Source: Acidocella aquatica
Lineage (GTDB): Bacteria > Pseudomonadota > Alphaproteobacteria > Acetobacterales > Acetobacteraceae
Reading direction: 5' to 3'
Length of the DNA stretch: 64,000 nucleotides
Assembly: GCF_030160635.1 (NCBI RefSeq)
Contig: NZ_BSOS01000007.1
Location: 1 to 64,000, forward strand
Position numbers and translations under genes: made by a program. The notes under the pieces were generated by a model. That model ran no database searches. It was not told where the DNA came from and saw nothing but the letters and a program-made list of their open reading frames with translations. This document shows, in pieces, positions 36,489-44,975 of this stretch (positions are counted from its first letter, which is position 1; each line of letters begins with the position of its first letter).

Positions 36489-37865
36489 ATGAAACAGATT
36501 CTCTCCCATATTGACGCCACGCTCGAAACCTCGCTGCAACGCCTGTTTTCCCTGCTGCGCATCCCCAGCATCAGCGCCCAGCCGGCTCATGCGGCCGACT
36601 GCCGCAAGGCCGCCGAATGGGCGCGCGACACCCTGGCCGAAATGGGCTTTGCCGCCCGCCTCTCAGAAACCACCGGCCTGCCCGGCGTCATCGCCACCCA
36701 CCATGAGGCAGGCCCCACCGCCCCGCATGTGCTCTTCTACGGCCATTACGACGTCCAACCCGCCGACCCGCTGAACCTCTGGCACTCCGACCCGTTCGAC
36801 CCACAGCTGGTTGACGGCCCGCGCGGCAAGCGCATCGTCGCCCGCGGCGCGGTGGACGACAAAGGCCAGGTTGTCAGCTTCCTGGAGGCCTGCCGCGCGC
36901 ATCTGACCATGACCGGAAAACTCCCGGTCCGCCTGACCGTCTTGCTCGAGGGCGAGGAGGAATGCGGCAGCCCCTCGCTGGCCGAGCTCCTCACCAAGGA
37001 GCGCGAGAACCTGAAGGCTGATTTCGTCCTGGTCGCCGACACCAATATGTGGGATTTCACCACCCCCGCCATCACCACCTCGCTGCGCGGCCTGGCGGCG
37101 GTGGAAGTCACCATCAAAGGCCCCTCGCGCGATCTGCATTCCGGCCTGTTCGGCGGCATCGCGCTCAACCCCATCAACGCTCTCACCCGCATCCTGGGCG
37201 ATCTGCATGACGCCACCGGCCGCATCCAGATCCCCGGCTTTTACGACGGCATCGCCCCGGTGCCAGATACGCTGCTCGCCTCATGGACGCAGCTTGGCTT
37301 CAACCCGCGGGCATTCCTGGGCGAGGTCGGCCTGCACACACCCGCGGGCGAAGCTGACCAGCTCCCCCTCGCCCAACTCTGGGCGCGCCCCACCGCCGAC
37401 ATCAACGGCATTTCCGGCGGCTATCAGGGCGAGGGCACCAAAACCGTCATCCCCGCCCAGGCCACGGCCAAGCTCACCTTCCGCCTCGTCCCCGGCCAGA
37501 ACCCGCAGCAGATCGTCAAAAATTTCGAGACTTTCATCACCTCGCGCCTGCCCCCCGACGCCAAAGCGGAATTCAAACACTTTGGCGCCGCACCGGGCTT
37601 CTCCATGGATCTGAATGCCCCCTTCATGCACGCCGCCCGTGAGGCTCTGGCCGCCGAGTTCGGCAAACCCGCCGCGCTGGTCGGCTGCGGCGCCTCAATC
37701 CCGGTGGTGGAAGCCTTCAAGACCCATCTTGGACTGGAAACCCTGCTCGCCGGTTTCGGCCTGGATGACGACTGCATCCATTCCCCGAACGAAAAATTCG
37801 AGCTGGCCTGCTTCCATCGCGGCACCCGCGCACACGCCCGCCTGCTCGCCGCCTTCGCAAGTTAG
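36489..37865 (+). CDS. M20 family metallopeptidase (dipeptidase)
   Basis: A 458-residue zinc peptidase of the CNDP/PepV-like branch. Metal and catalytic residues: H86-x-D88 (YGHYDVQPAD), D123 (RGAVDDKGQ), catalytic E156-E157 (LEGEEECGS), the downstream ADTNMW aspartate and the final zinc histidine in CIHSPNEKFE. The lid domain has SRDLHSGLFGG. Likely a cytosolic di- or oligopeptide hydrolase. Repeat copy 3 begins at the stop codon. Confidence 0.93.
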   Translation: MKQILSHIDATLETSLQRLFSLLRIPSISAQPAHAADCRKAAEWARDTLAEMGFAARLSETTGLPGVIATHHEAGPTAPHVLFYGHYDVQPADPLNLWHSDPFDPQLVDGPRGKRIVARGAVDDKGQVVSFLEACRAHLTMTGKLPVRLTVLLEGEEECGSPSLAELLTKERENLKADFVLVADTNMWDFTTPAITTSLRGLAAVEVTIKGPSRDLHSGLFGGIALNPINALTRILGDLHDATGRIQIPGFYDGIAPVPDTLLASWTQLGFNPRAFLGEVGLHTPAGEADQLPLAQLWARPTADINGISGGYQGEGTKTVIPAQATAKLTFRLVPGQNPQQIVKNFETFITSRLPPDAKAEFKHFGAAPGFSMDLNAPFMHAAREALAAEFGKPAALVGCGASIPVVEAFKTHLGLETLLAGFGLDDDCIHSPNEKFELACFHRGTRAHARLLAAFAS

Positions 37866-37968
37866 AGTCTGATCGCTTTAAGTGCGATCAGGCTCTGGCC
37901 ATTTTTCTGAGGGCGATTCACGCTTTCGGCTCGCTCGCTTGAGCGAACCTCAAACGATCACGCTCTAA
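37862..37968 (+). repeat. Dispersed palindromic repeat, copy 3
   Basis: A full-length unit with ends TTAGAG...CTCTAA. First hairpin AGAGTCTGATCG...CGATCAGGCTCT, core GGCCATTTTTCTGAGGGCGATTCACG, then CTTTCGGCTCGCTCGCTTGAGCGAACCTCAAACGATCACGCTCTAA. It fills the whole gap between the M20 gene and the convergent yraN gene. Confidence 0.9.
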
Positions 37969-38361
37969 TTAATTATAGCGAATGGCATCCTCAATGTGCG
38001 ACACGCCGCCCGGATACACCAGCGCGACATCGAAACGGGTACAGGGCCGCTCCCAACCCTCATGTGTGGCCAGGGCTACACCGGCGGCCTCCAGCAGCCG
38101 CGCCTGCTGCCGGGGCGAAACGGCGTAAGCCGCCTGCGCCATGGTTCTGCGGGCCTTCACCTCGACGAACACCAGCACCTCCGCATTGGCCACCACAAGG
38201 TCGATTTCCCCAGCGCCGGTGCGCAGCCGTTGCGCCAGAATGCCAAACCCTTTGTTCTGCCAGTGCAGCGCCACCTCATCCTCGGCGACCCGGCCGAGGC
38301 TTTCAGCCGCGCGGCGTTTCATCAGGGAATTTGTTTGCCGCAATGAAGTTTGCTGATCCAT
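37969..38361 (-). CDS. yraN: UPF0102 protein YraN (endonuclease-like fold)
   Basis: A 130-residue member of the UPF0102/YraN family with a restriction-endonuclease-like core. The motifs are LRTGAGEIDLVVANAEVLVFVEVKAR (the E-D-ExK pattern, about 46-71) and the C-terminal RFDVALVYPGG. The molecular role is unsettled. The start could be M14 (MKRRAAESLG) instead of the first methionine; both precede the conserved GRVAEDEVA. It usually lies near rsmI; here it stands alone between an exporter gene and the repeat. Confidence 0.93.
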   Translation of the reverse strand: MDQQTSLRQTNSLMKRRAAESLGRVAEDEVALHWQNKGFGILAQRLRTGAGEIDLVVANAEVLVFVEVKARRTMAQAAYAVSPRQQARLLEAAGVALATHEGWERPCTRFDVALVYPGGVSHIEDAIRYN

Positions 38362-38408
38362 TCCTTCACTACGCCATAAATTAGTTAATTTTTAACTAAT
38401 TTCCCCTA

Positions 38409-39455
38409 TCACGACTGCCGCCAGGCGCCGCGCGACTGCCCGGCGAATTCTTCCGCCACGGCCAGCCCCAGCGCCAGCAGCACCGGCCCCAGGAAAATAC
38501 CCAGCGCACCAAAAGCAATCGCGCCACCGAGCACGCCGATCAGGGTCAGCGCATAGGGCAGCGATGCCCCCTTGGAGATCAGCCAGGGCCTGACAATTGA
38601 ATCCGCCCCGCCCACGACGACAAAGCAATACGCCCCCAGCATAATCGCGATAACCGGATGGCCCTGGGCCAGAAGATACAGGCAGAGCGGCACATAAACG
38701 ATCACCGCGCCAGCGGGGACGATGGAGACCAACCCGGCAAGACTGGCCAGCAGCAACCCCTGCGGGGCGTGCGCAACCTCAAAGCCGATGGCGTACAGAA
38801 TACCCTGCATCGCCGCCGTGCCGAGAATGCCGAACACCACGCCGCGCACCGTGCCGGCAACCAGCGCGAACAGATGCTCCACCCGATTCTCATTGATGAT
38901 GCGCACCAGCAGCAGCCGGATGCGCGCGATGATCTGCTCCCCGGCCAGGAAAAAGAAATACGCGATAAACAGCGCGACCACCGTACCGATCAGCCCGTGC
39001 GCGATCTCGCTCAACAGCCGGAAACCGGAATGCGCCACCGAGCCCAGAACCGGCTGCATCGAAGCCGCCGCGCCGCCCAGGTCATCGGCCGAGTTATTCC
39101 AGAAATCGGCCAGCAGCCCGCCCATCAGTGGGATTTTCGCCAAAAATGCCGGCGCCGGCGGCAGGCCGTTCAGGATTACATCCTGGACCCAACTGCGGCC
39201 GGCGCGCGCTTCCTTGGCGACGACGAGGGCCAGATGCACCAGGGGGATCAGCACGATCCCGGCCACCGTGAGGGTTATGAGAAACGCTGAGATGGAAGGC
39301 CGGACGTAACGGTTGAAACCAACATAAACCGGCCAAAGGCAGTAGACCAAAATGGCCGCCCAGAGCATGGCCGGCAGAAACGGCAGAAGAATCAGGAAAC
39401 ACCCCAGGCCCAGGGCGACCGCCAGCACGAGCAGCAGAATTCGTTCAGATTTCAT
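38409..39455 (-). CDS. AI-2E family transporter
   Basis: A 348-residue polytopic protein (about seven or eight membrane helices) of the AI-2 exporter/PerM family. N-terminal helices 7-60, then a soluble segment (LPPAPAFLAKIPLMGGLLADFW) and the C-terminal block with GVVFGILGTAAMQGILYAIGF, IVPAGAVIVYVPLCLYLLAQG, the conserved VRPWLISKGASLPYALTLIGVLGG and GALGIFLGPVLLALGLAV. Substrates vary between members, including Na+/H+ exchange, so naming it as an autoinducer exporter is not justified. ATG 39455 (MKSERILL) is preferred to an upstream start. Confidence 0.88.
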   Translation of the reverse strand: MKSERILLLVLAVALGLGCFLILLPFLPAMLWAAILVYCLWPVYVGFNRYVRPSISAFLITLTVAGIVLIPLVHLALVVAKEARAGRSWVQDVILNGLPPAPAFLAKIPLMGGLLADFWNNSADDLGGAAASMQPVLGSVAHSGFRLLSEIAHGLIGTVVALFIAYFFFLAGEQIIARIRLLLVRIINENRVEHLFALVAGTVRGVVFGILGTAAMQGILYAIGFEVAHAPQGLLLASLAGLVSIVPAGAVIVYVPLCLYLLAQGHPVIAIMLGAYCFVVVGGADSIVRPWLISKGASLPYALTLIGVLGGAIAFGALGIFLGPVLLALGLAVAEEFAGQSRGAWRQS

Positions 39456-39576
39456 GGCCGCGTTGATGCACGAAAATTCACCCCGCACCAAGCGCATGCC
39501 GTTATCACCCGGTCATAAAATTCTCATGGAAACTAGTATTTTTTGTATTTTTCGACAGTTCATGTATTAGTGACTC

Positions 39577-39616
39577 TCGTGTCATTTTCATTTCATCTCA
39601 AAATGAGACGACACGA
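39577..39616. promoter_or_regulatory. Inverted repeat upstream of XRE regulator gene
   Basis: TCATTTT (39582-39588) and AAAATGA (39600-39606) form perfect arms, flanked by TCGTGT / ACACGA (39577-39582 and 39611-39616). It lies about 50 bases before the regulator gene start, in an AT-rich promoter region, and is a likely autoregulatory operator. Confidence 0.5.
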
Positions 39617-39664
39617 TCATGCCGCCGGACGGTAACGGATTGCTGGAACAAGGGGGACACTAAA

Positions 39665-40543
39665 ATGCGTTTCAATGAAATCGGCCAGCAGTTGCGCGCT
39701 TACCGGATGGAATCCGGGTTAAAGGCGGAGGAAATTTCCGCCCGCCTGGGTGTCTCGCGGGCAGCGCTTTACCGCTACGAGAAGGGCGAGGTCATCAAGC
39801 TCGACACCGTGAACCGCCTCGCGGAGCTGCTGAAAATCTCGCCGCTGACCCTTTTGGGCATTGGTGTCGAGTATTACGCCAAGCCGGTCGGCTACATGGA
39901 GCGCATCCGCCAGATCGAGGAGACATCCGACCAGATTTTGCAGGTATTCGGCCCGGTTTGTTACCTGATCTCGTCCGACCAGTACGATTCGACCCTGGCG
40001 CAGATGTTCGAGGAGCAGGCCGAAATGCAGGGCGCCGATCGCGCCATTGCGCGCGCCGCCGCCGAACAGCTGTTGAGCGTGATGGTCGCGCGCAAGCGCA
40101 TGTATGCGGCGCGCAAGCCCTCGATCATCGGGATTCTGCCCCCCGCCTCAATTGAAAAATTCCTCGCCGAGGGGGTCGCTGGCAACATGCAGGTGAGCGA
40201 ACGGCTGCGCCAGGCCGCGCGCGAGACCGCCGCGCGCGAGATGGAGCAGGTAGCCAATCTGATGGAGAGCGAGCCGATCGGCCTGCAGCTTGGGCTGATG
40301 GCGAATGGCGAACCGAACGGGCCGTTCACGCTGCTGCGCTCGCGTGAGCGCGCGACACTCGCAATCAATCCCTTTCCGGCCGATGCGCCGCCGGGCCTGC
40401 AATCGGGCGTGGCGATGATCACCGGTGCTGAGGATGCCGTGGCCGCGCACCAGCGCGTGGCCGAGGTTGCCTGGCGTGAGGCTGTGAAGGGTGCGGCCGC
40501 CGCCGAGCGGGTGCGCGCCCTTATCGCCGCCGCGCGCGGCTGA
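39665..40543 (+). CDS. XRE-family transcriptional regulator of sulfur operon
   Basis: A 292-residue protein with an N-terminal HTH_XRE domain (about 5-62: IGQQLRAYRMESGLKAEEISARLGVSRAALYRYEKGEVIKLDTVNRLAELL). The remaining 230 residues are soluble and mostly alpha-helical, without a cupin or peptidase motif I can identify. It probably holds the ligand or dimerisation site. AAGGGGGA at 39650 provides a strong ribosome site. Its stop overlaps the sulfurtransferase start (TGATG at 40541), so regulator and sulfur enzymes are coupled, which suggests sulfur-responsive control. That link is inference from gene order. Confidence 0.85.
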   Translation: MRFNEIGQQLRAYRMESGLKAEEISARLGVSRAALYRYEKGEVIKLDTVNRLAELLKISPLTLLGIGVEYYAKPVGYMERIRQIEETSDQILQVFGPVCYLISSDQYDSTLAQMFEEQAEMQGADRAIARAAAEQLLSVMVARKRMYAARKPSIIGILPPASIEKFLAEGVAGNMQVSERLRQAARETAAREMEQVANLMESEPIGLQLGLMANGEPNGPFTLLRSRERATLAINPFPADAPPGLQSGVAMITGAEDAVAAHQRVAEVAWREAVKGAAAAERVRALIAAARG

Positions 40544-41400
40544 TGCCGCCGCTGGTCACGGCGGCCTGGCTGGCGGGCGCGCTGGGCAAGCCCGGCGTGC
40601 GGGTGCTGGATGCGACCTATTACCTGCCCAATGAGAACAAGGACGCACGCGCGCTGTTCCTGAGCGGGCATATTCCCGGCGCGCGGTTTTTTGACCTTGA
40701 TGAAGTCTGCGACCATTCCACGCCGCTGCCGCACATGCTGCCGGCACCTGCCGCCTTCGCCGCCGCCATGGCGGGGTTGGGCGTAAGCAGCGCTGACCAT
40801 GTGGTGGTCTACGATCAACGCGGGCTGTTTTCCGCCGCGCGGCTGTGGTGGATGCTGCGCGTGTTCGGGCATGACAATGTTGCGGTGCTCGATGGCGGGC
40901 TGCCCGGCTGGGTGGCTGCGGGCCACCCCGTGGAAACCGGCGAGCCGGCCGCCGCCGCGCCCAGCAATCTTGGCGCCGCCGCGCCGGGTAATTTTGGCGC
41001 CACCTACCGGGGCCACATGGTGCGCGGGCTGGATGACATGCGGCGCAACCTGGAAACCAACGAGGCCCTGGTGCTGGATGCCCGCCCCGCCGGGCGCTTT
41101 GATGCCTCGGTGCCCGAGCCGCGCCCCGGCATGCGCGGCGGGCATATTCCGGGCGCGAAGTCACTTCCCCTCGCCGCCTTGCTGGAGAACGGATACATGC
41201 CGCCGCCCCAGCGCCTGCGCGAGATTTTCGCCGCCGCCGGGGTGGGGCCTGGGCAGGCGGTCATCACCAGCTGCGGCTCGGGCATCACCGCCGCCGTTCT
41301 CACCCTGGGGCTGGTGGTTGCGGGCCTGCCGGAAGGCGCGCTTTATGATGGTTCGTGGTCTGAATGGGGCGCACGCGATGACACGCCGGTCGAGGTTTAA
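40543..41400 (+). CDS. sseA: 3-mercaptopyruvate sulfurtransferase
   Basis: A 285-residue double-rhodanese protein. The N-terminal inactive domain has GHIPGARFFDLDEVCD. The C-terminal catalytic domain has C244 in the loop CGSGITA, the CG(S/T)G(V/I)T type specific for mercaptopyruvate rather than thiosulfate. It would move sulfur from 3-mercaptopyruvate to thiol acceptors or cyanide. An insertion-like Ala/Pro/Gly segment (about 135-152) separates the domains. It lies within the XRE-sseA-metC-DUF4010 operon; the stop codon directly abuts the metC ATG. Confidence 0.93.
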   Translation: MPPLVTAAWLAGALGKPGVRVLDATYYLPNENKDARALFLSGHIPGARFFDLDEVCDHSTPLPHMLPAPAAFAAAMAGLGVSSADHVVVYDQRGLFSAARLWWMLRVFGHDNVAVLDGGLPGWVAAGHPVETGEPAAAAPSNLGAAAPGNFGATYRGHMVRGLDDMRRNLETNEALVLDARPAGRFDASVPEPRPGMRGGHIPGAKSLPLAALLENGYMPPPQRLREIFAAAGVGPGQAVITSCGSGITAAVLTLGLVVAGLPEGALYDGSWSEWGARDDTPVEV

Positions 41401-42579
41401 ATGACGAAGAAAATTGAGACGGCGCTGGTGCATGACGGGCGCAATCCAACCCGCTCCTATGGCTTCGTGAACCCCAAGCTGGTGCGCGGCTCGACAGTGC
41501 TCTACCCCGACATGGCAACCAAGCTCGAGACCGGCCGCCATATTCTGGAGCCGGTGGATATTTACGGCCTGTGCGGCAATGAGACGCATTTTGCCCTGGA
41601 GAGCATGATCGCGCGGATCGAGGGTGGCACGCATTGCCAGGTCGTCGGCTCGGGGCTGGCCGCCATCACCGTGCCGCTGCTGGCTTATCTGAATGCCGGG
41701 GATCATATTTTGGTGCCCGATTCCGTATATGGCCCGACGCGCACCTTCTGCGAGCGCGTGCTGCGGCGCTACGGCGTCAGCACCAGCTATTACGACCCGA
41801 TGGTTGACGAGGCGGCGGCGCGGGCCATGTTCCAGCCCAATACCCGCGTGCTGTTCACCGAAAGCCCGGGCAGCCACACTTTCGAGGTGCAGGATATTCC
41901 AATGCTGGCCCGCGTGGCGCACGCCGCAGGGGCCAAGGTGTTTCTCGACAACACCTGGGGCCTGCACCATTTCCAGCCGTTCACCCATGGGGTGGATGTC
42001 TCCATCCAGGCGCTGACTAAATATGCCGGCGGGCATTCGGATATCATCCTCGGCGCGGTGAGCGTGAACACCGATGAAGACTGGCACTGGCTGCGCCTGG
42101 GCGCGCTCGAGCTTGGCTCCTACGCCTCGCCCGATGATTGCTGGCTGGCGCTGCGCGGGTTGCGCACGCTGCATGTGCGCCTCAAGGCGCAGGAGGCGGC
42201 GGGCCTGCGCGTGGCGCACTGGTTCGCGGCCAGGCCCGAGGTGGCGCGCGTGCTGCACCCCGCCCTGCCCGGCTGCCCGGGGCATGCGTTTTTCAAACGC
42301 GATTTCTCCGGCGCCTGCGGGCTGTTCGGCGTGGTGTTCCAGCCCGCCTATTCCGCCGAAGCGGTGGTGGCGATGATCGACGGGTTAAAACTGTTCGGCA
42401 TCGGCGCAAGCTGGGGCGGGTATGAGAGCCTGGTGCTGCCGACCACGGGGACCATCAAGCGGACCGAGGGAACCGGCAATTTCGAGGGCAAAATGGCGCG
42501 CTTCCAGATCGGCCTGGAGAACGTGGATGACCTGATCGAAGATTTGGAGCAGGGGCTGGCGGCGTTGCGGGCCGCATGA
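41401..42579 (+). CDS. metC: Cystathionine beta-lyase
   Basis: A 392-residue Cys/Met-metabolism PLP enzyme converting cystathionine to homocysteine, pyruvate and ammonia. PLP lysine K207 lies in ALTKYAGGHSD. Upstream are SGLAAITVPLLAYLNAGDHILVPDSVYGPTR and YYDPM, typical of MetC-type lyases. The C-terminal IGASWGGYESLVLP is conserved. It is separated by no bases from sseA and overlaps the next gene by ATGA. Together with sseA it points to cysteine/methionine sulfur turnover. Confidence 0.93.
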   Translation: MTKKIETALVHDGRNPTRSYGFVNPKLVRGSTVLYPDMATKLETGRHILEPVDIYGLCGNETHFALESMIARIEGGTHCQVVGSGLAAITVPLLAYLNAGDHILVPDSVYGPTRTFCERVLRRYGVSTSYYDPMVDEAAARAMFQPNTRVLFTESPGSHTFEVQDIPMLARVAHAAGAKVFLDNTWGLHHFQPFTHGVDVSIQALTKYAGGHSDIILGAVSVNTDEDWHWLRLGALELGSYASPDDCWLALRGLRTLHVRLKAQEAAGLRVAHWFAARPEVARVLHPALPGCPGHAFFKRDFSGACGLFGVVFQPAYSAEAVVAMIDGLKLFGIGASWGGYESLVLPTTGTIKRTEGTGNFEGKMARFQIGLENVDDLIEDLEQGLAALRAA

Positions 42580-43841
42580 GCGGCTTTATTCCGCCGCTGC
42601 TCGGCGGGTTTCTGGGCACCATCGCGCTCGCGTTTCTTATAGGGCTGGAGCTGCATGCCTACCGGCGGCGCGGCGAAGGGCTGGCGGCGCCGGTGGCCCT
42701 GGGGTTTGGCACCACACGCACCATCACTTTGCTGGCGGCGTTTGGCTATGTGCTGTGGGTGGTGGCGCCGGTGGTGCCCTTCTGCGCCGGGCTGGTGGTG
42801 GCGGGCGGGCTGCTGATGCTCGAATACTGGAAGCGCGTGCAGGCGGGCGACCCGGCATTGCTGCCCACGGTGATCGCGCTGCTGGCCTATGCGCTGGGCC
42901 CCTTCGTGCTGGTGGCGCCGCTGGCGGTGGCCGCTGTGCTGGTGATCGTGATGTTGCTGGCGCTGGGCGAACAAACCGAGATTCGCAAGCTCTCCGATGC
43001 CTTCCCCGCCGAGGAAGGTGTGACGCTGGCGAAGTTCTTCATACTCGCCGGGCTGATATTGCCGCTGCTGCCGCAGGCGGTGATCCCCGGCCTGCCGGGC
43101 ATTACCTATACCAAGGTGTGGACGGCGGTTCTGGTGATCTCGGGTATCTCCTACCTCGGGTATCTGGCGCATCGTTACATGTTCCCCCGCGCGGGCACGC
43201 TGCTCACCGGGCTGCTGGGGGGCATGTATTCCTCCACCGCCGCCACCGTGGTACTGGCACGCGCGGCCCAGGCCGAGCCCGCGCAGGCGGCACTGGCCCC
43301 GGCGGCCGTGTTGATCGCCACCGCGATGATGTATGTCCGCCTGATGGTGATAATCCTGCTGCTGGGCCATGCCGATGCCGCCCGCGCCCTGGCCCCGCCG
43401 TTTGCCGCACTGTTTGTGCTCTCGCTGGCGATCGCCGGGCTGCTGGCCCGCAGCGCCAAGAACACCCCGGCGCCCGAACACACCGTTATGAGCGCGAACC
43501 CGCTGGACCTGCCGGTGGCCTTTCTGTTTGCCCTGCTGTTCGTGGTGTTCGCCGCGGTGACTGATTTCGTGACGCGCAATTTTGGCGTGAACGGGCTGCA
43601 TGTGCTCAGCTTCGCGGTCGGGTTCTCCGATATCGATCCGTTTATTTTCTCGCTGCTGGATGGAAAATTTCAGGTCAGCCGCGCCGCGATCGTCAGCGCG
43701 GTGCTGATCGCCAGCGGCAGCAACAATCTGTTGAAAGCGGGCTACGCGATCGGCTTCTCGCGCAGCAGAAAAATGCTGCCAGCGGCGGCCTGGCTGGCCG
43801 GGTCGATGGTTTTATCGCTGGCCTACACGGTGTTTTTGTAG
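42576..43841 (+). CDS. MgtC/SapB-DUF4010 membrane protein
   Basis: A 421-residue polytopic inner-membrane protein (about 11-12 helices). The N-terminal part resembles MgtC/SapB (FLGTIALAFLIGLELHAYRRRG...GTTRTITLLAAFGYV). The remainder is DUF4010 (COG3174), with LTGLLGGMYSSTAATVVLARAA and the C-terminal SGSNNLLKAGYAIGFSR. The function is unknown. Overlap with metC (ATGA) places it in the sulfur operon, raising transport of a sulfur compound or ion homeostasis as possibilities. Repeat copy 4 begins at its stop codon. Confidence 0.88.
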   Translation: MSGFIPPLLGGFLGTIALAFLIGLELHAYRRRGEGLAAPVALGFGTTRTITLLAAFGYVLWVVAPVVPFCAGLVVAGGLLMLEYWKRVQAGDPALLPTVIALLAYALGPFVLVAPLAVAAVLVIVMLLALGEQTEIRKLSDAFPAEEGVTLAKFFILAGLILPLLPQAVIPGLPGITYTKVWTAVLVISGISYLGYLAHRYMFPRAGTLLTGLLGGMYSSTAATVVLARAAQAEPAQAALAPAAVLIATAMMYVRLMVIILLLGHADAARALAPPFAALFVLSLAIAGLLARSAKNTPAPEHTVMSANPLDLPVAFLFALLFVVFAAVTDFVTRNFGVNGLHVLSFAVGFSDIDPFIFSLLDGKFQVSRAAIVSAVLIASGSNNLLKAGYAIGFSRSRKMLPAAAWLAGSMVLSLAYTVFL

Positions 43842-43917
43842 CTCTGGCCATTTTTCTGAGGGCGATTCACGCTTTCGGCTCGCTCGGTCGAACGAACCTC
43901 AAACGATCGCGCTCTAC
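43839..43917 (+). repeat. Dispersed palindromic repeat, copy 4 (truncated)
   Basis: It lacks the first hairpin of copies 1-3 and starts at TAGCTCTGGCCATTTTTCTGAGGGCGATTCACG, continuing through CGGCTCGCTCGGTCGAACGAACCTCAAACGATCGCGCTCTA. Its end overlaps by 4 bases the stop of the convergent membrane protein gene. Confidence 0.88.
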
Positions 43918-44228
43918 ACCTTCAGTGATTTCGCGATCAGCCCGATGTGCAGCAGATGCATGGCGATGAAGCTCAGCGAGAGGACCAGCACCGGCAACGG
44001 GCCCAGCCCGATGTTACCCAGCAAGGCCGCGGCTGGCAGCAGGACAAATACCGCCAAAATGGGGGTGAGTGAAAGCGCCAGAGCGCGCGGGGCGGTCCAG
44101 CCGGGGCTGCCGTCGAGCTGAATCTTCATCGGCAGGCGGTCAACATCACGAAAGCGCTGGTTGGCCAGCAGCGAAATGAAGGCCAGTAGCGCCAGGGTGG
44201 CCAGAACGGCGGAGAAGGATTGCAGCAT
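43914..44228 (-). CDS. Small membrane protein, DUF1648-like
   Basis: A 104-residue protein with about three membrane helices (5-23, 48-70 and 76-98). The segment DRLPMKIQLDGSPGWTAPRA resembles the PxHxxxxGxPxxW motif of DUF1648 proteins, though shorter and weaker. It follows the XRE-cupin regulator gene by 15 bases on the same strand. The function is unknown. Confidence 0.65.
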   Translation of the reverse strand: MLQSFSAVLATLALLAFISLLANQRFRDVDRLPMKIQLDGSPGWTAPRALALSLTPILAVFVLLPAAALLGNIGLGPLPVLVLSLSFIAMHLLHIGLIAKSLKV

Positions 44229-44243
44229 GATCGCTCCGGCGCT

Positions 44244-44933
44244 TCAGGATGCCTCGCGGTTATAGGCGATGATGGATAGATAGCTGATCGGCTGCGTCAG
44301 CAGTTTCTCCGGCCCGTGCGGGGCGGCGGAGTCGAACAGCAGGGCATCTCCGGGGGTGAGATGATACGCCTGGTCGCCGTGGCGGTAGACCACCTCGCCG
44401 GTCAGCATATAGATGAACTCCGTGCCCTCGTGCTGAAAAGCCGTGTAGGATGCGGCATCCTTGTGCAGGGTGATGAGATAGGGCTCGACCATCAGCGTGC
44501 CGCCCAGCGCAGCGCCGAGCAGGCTGTATTGATGCCCCGCCTTGGTGCCGCGCCGCTCGATGACCACGCCGGTGCCGGCTTTGACAAACGAGCAGTCGCG
44601 CTTTTCCTCAAAGGAAGAGAAGAATGTGGTGATCGGCACGTTCAGCGCCGAGGCCAGCGCCTGCAACGTGGCGAGCGAGGGCGAAATCTGCCCGTTCTCG
44701 ATTTTTGAGAGCATGCCCCCCGAAAGACCGGATGCCGTGGCAAGCTCGGCGACGGTGATGCCTATTCGCCGGCGCAACAGGCGCACCTGCACGCCAATGG
44801 CCTGCTCCAGGGTTTTCTCCGACACCGCGGCGGCGGCGGAGCCGGTGGCATAAGTCTCGGCAACCGCAGTTTCCGCGCCGAGCGCTTTTGCCTTGGAGGA
44901 GACCGATTCGGAGGGAGCTGCCTTGTGCTTCAT
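44244..44933 (-). CDS. XRE-cupin transcriptional regulator
   Basis: A 229-residue regulator. A low-complexity Ala-rich N-terminus (1-45) precedes an HTH_XRE domain (about 47-101: LLRRRIGITVAELATASGLSGGMLSKIENGQISPSLATLQALASAL). A C-terminal cupin domain follows (about 145-220), with FQHEGTEFIYMLTGEVVYRHGDQAYHLTPGDALLFDSAAPHGP. Cupin-linked XRE proteins usually sense small metabolites such as amino acids, polyamines or sulfur compounds. It is downstream of folD in a minus-strand run. The target genes are unknown. Confidence 0.9.
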   Translation of the reverse strand: MKHKAAPSESVSSKAKALGAETAVAETYATGSAAAAVSEKTLEQAIGVQVRLLRRRIGITVAELATASGLSGGMLSKIENGQISPSLATLQALASALNVPITTFFSSFEEKRDCSFVKAGTGVVIERRGTKAGHQYSLLGAALGGTLMVEPYLITLHKDAASYTAFQHEGTEFIYMLTGEVVYRHGDQAYHLTPGDALLFDSAAPHGPEKLLTQPISYLSIIAYNREAS

Positions 44934-44975
44934 GCCCGGGTCTTATGACGTGGAAGTTGAAATTGCCAGCATTCT

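Noticed and set aside
39644-39671. GGAAC followed by CGTT upstream of the XRE regulator gene, resembling an EcfG general-stress promoter
   Set aside because: The spacer is 18 bases, longer than usual, and the -10 element would lie inside the coding region.
42348-43601. A 417-codon minus-strand frame opposite metC and DUF4010
   Set aside because: Its composition is dominated by Gln, His, Arg and Gly, as expected of antisense GC-rich DNA, and both sense genes are clearly real.
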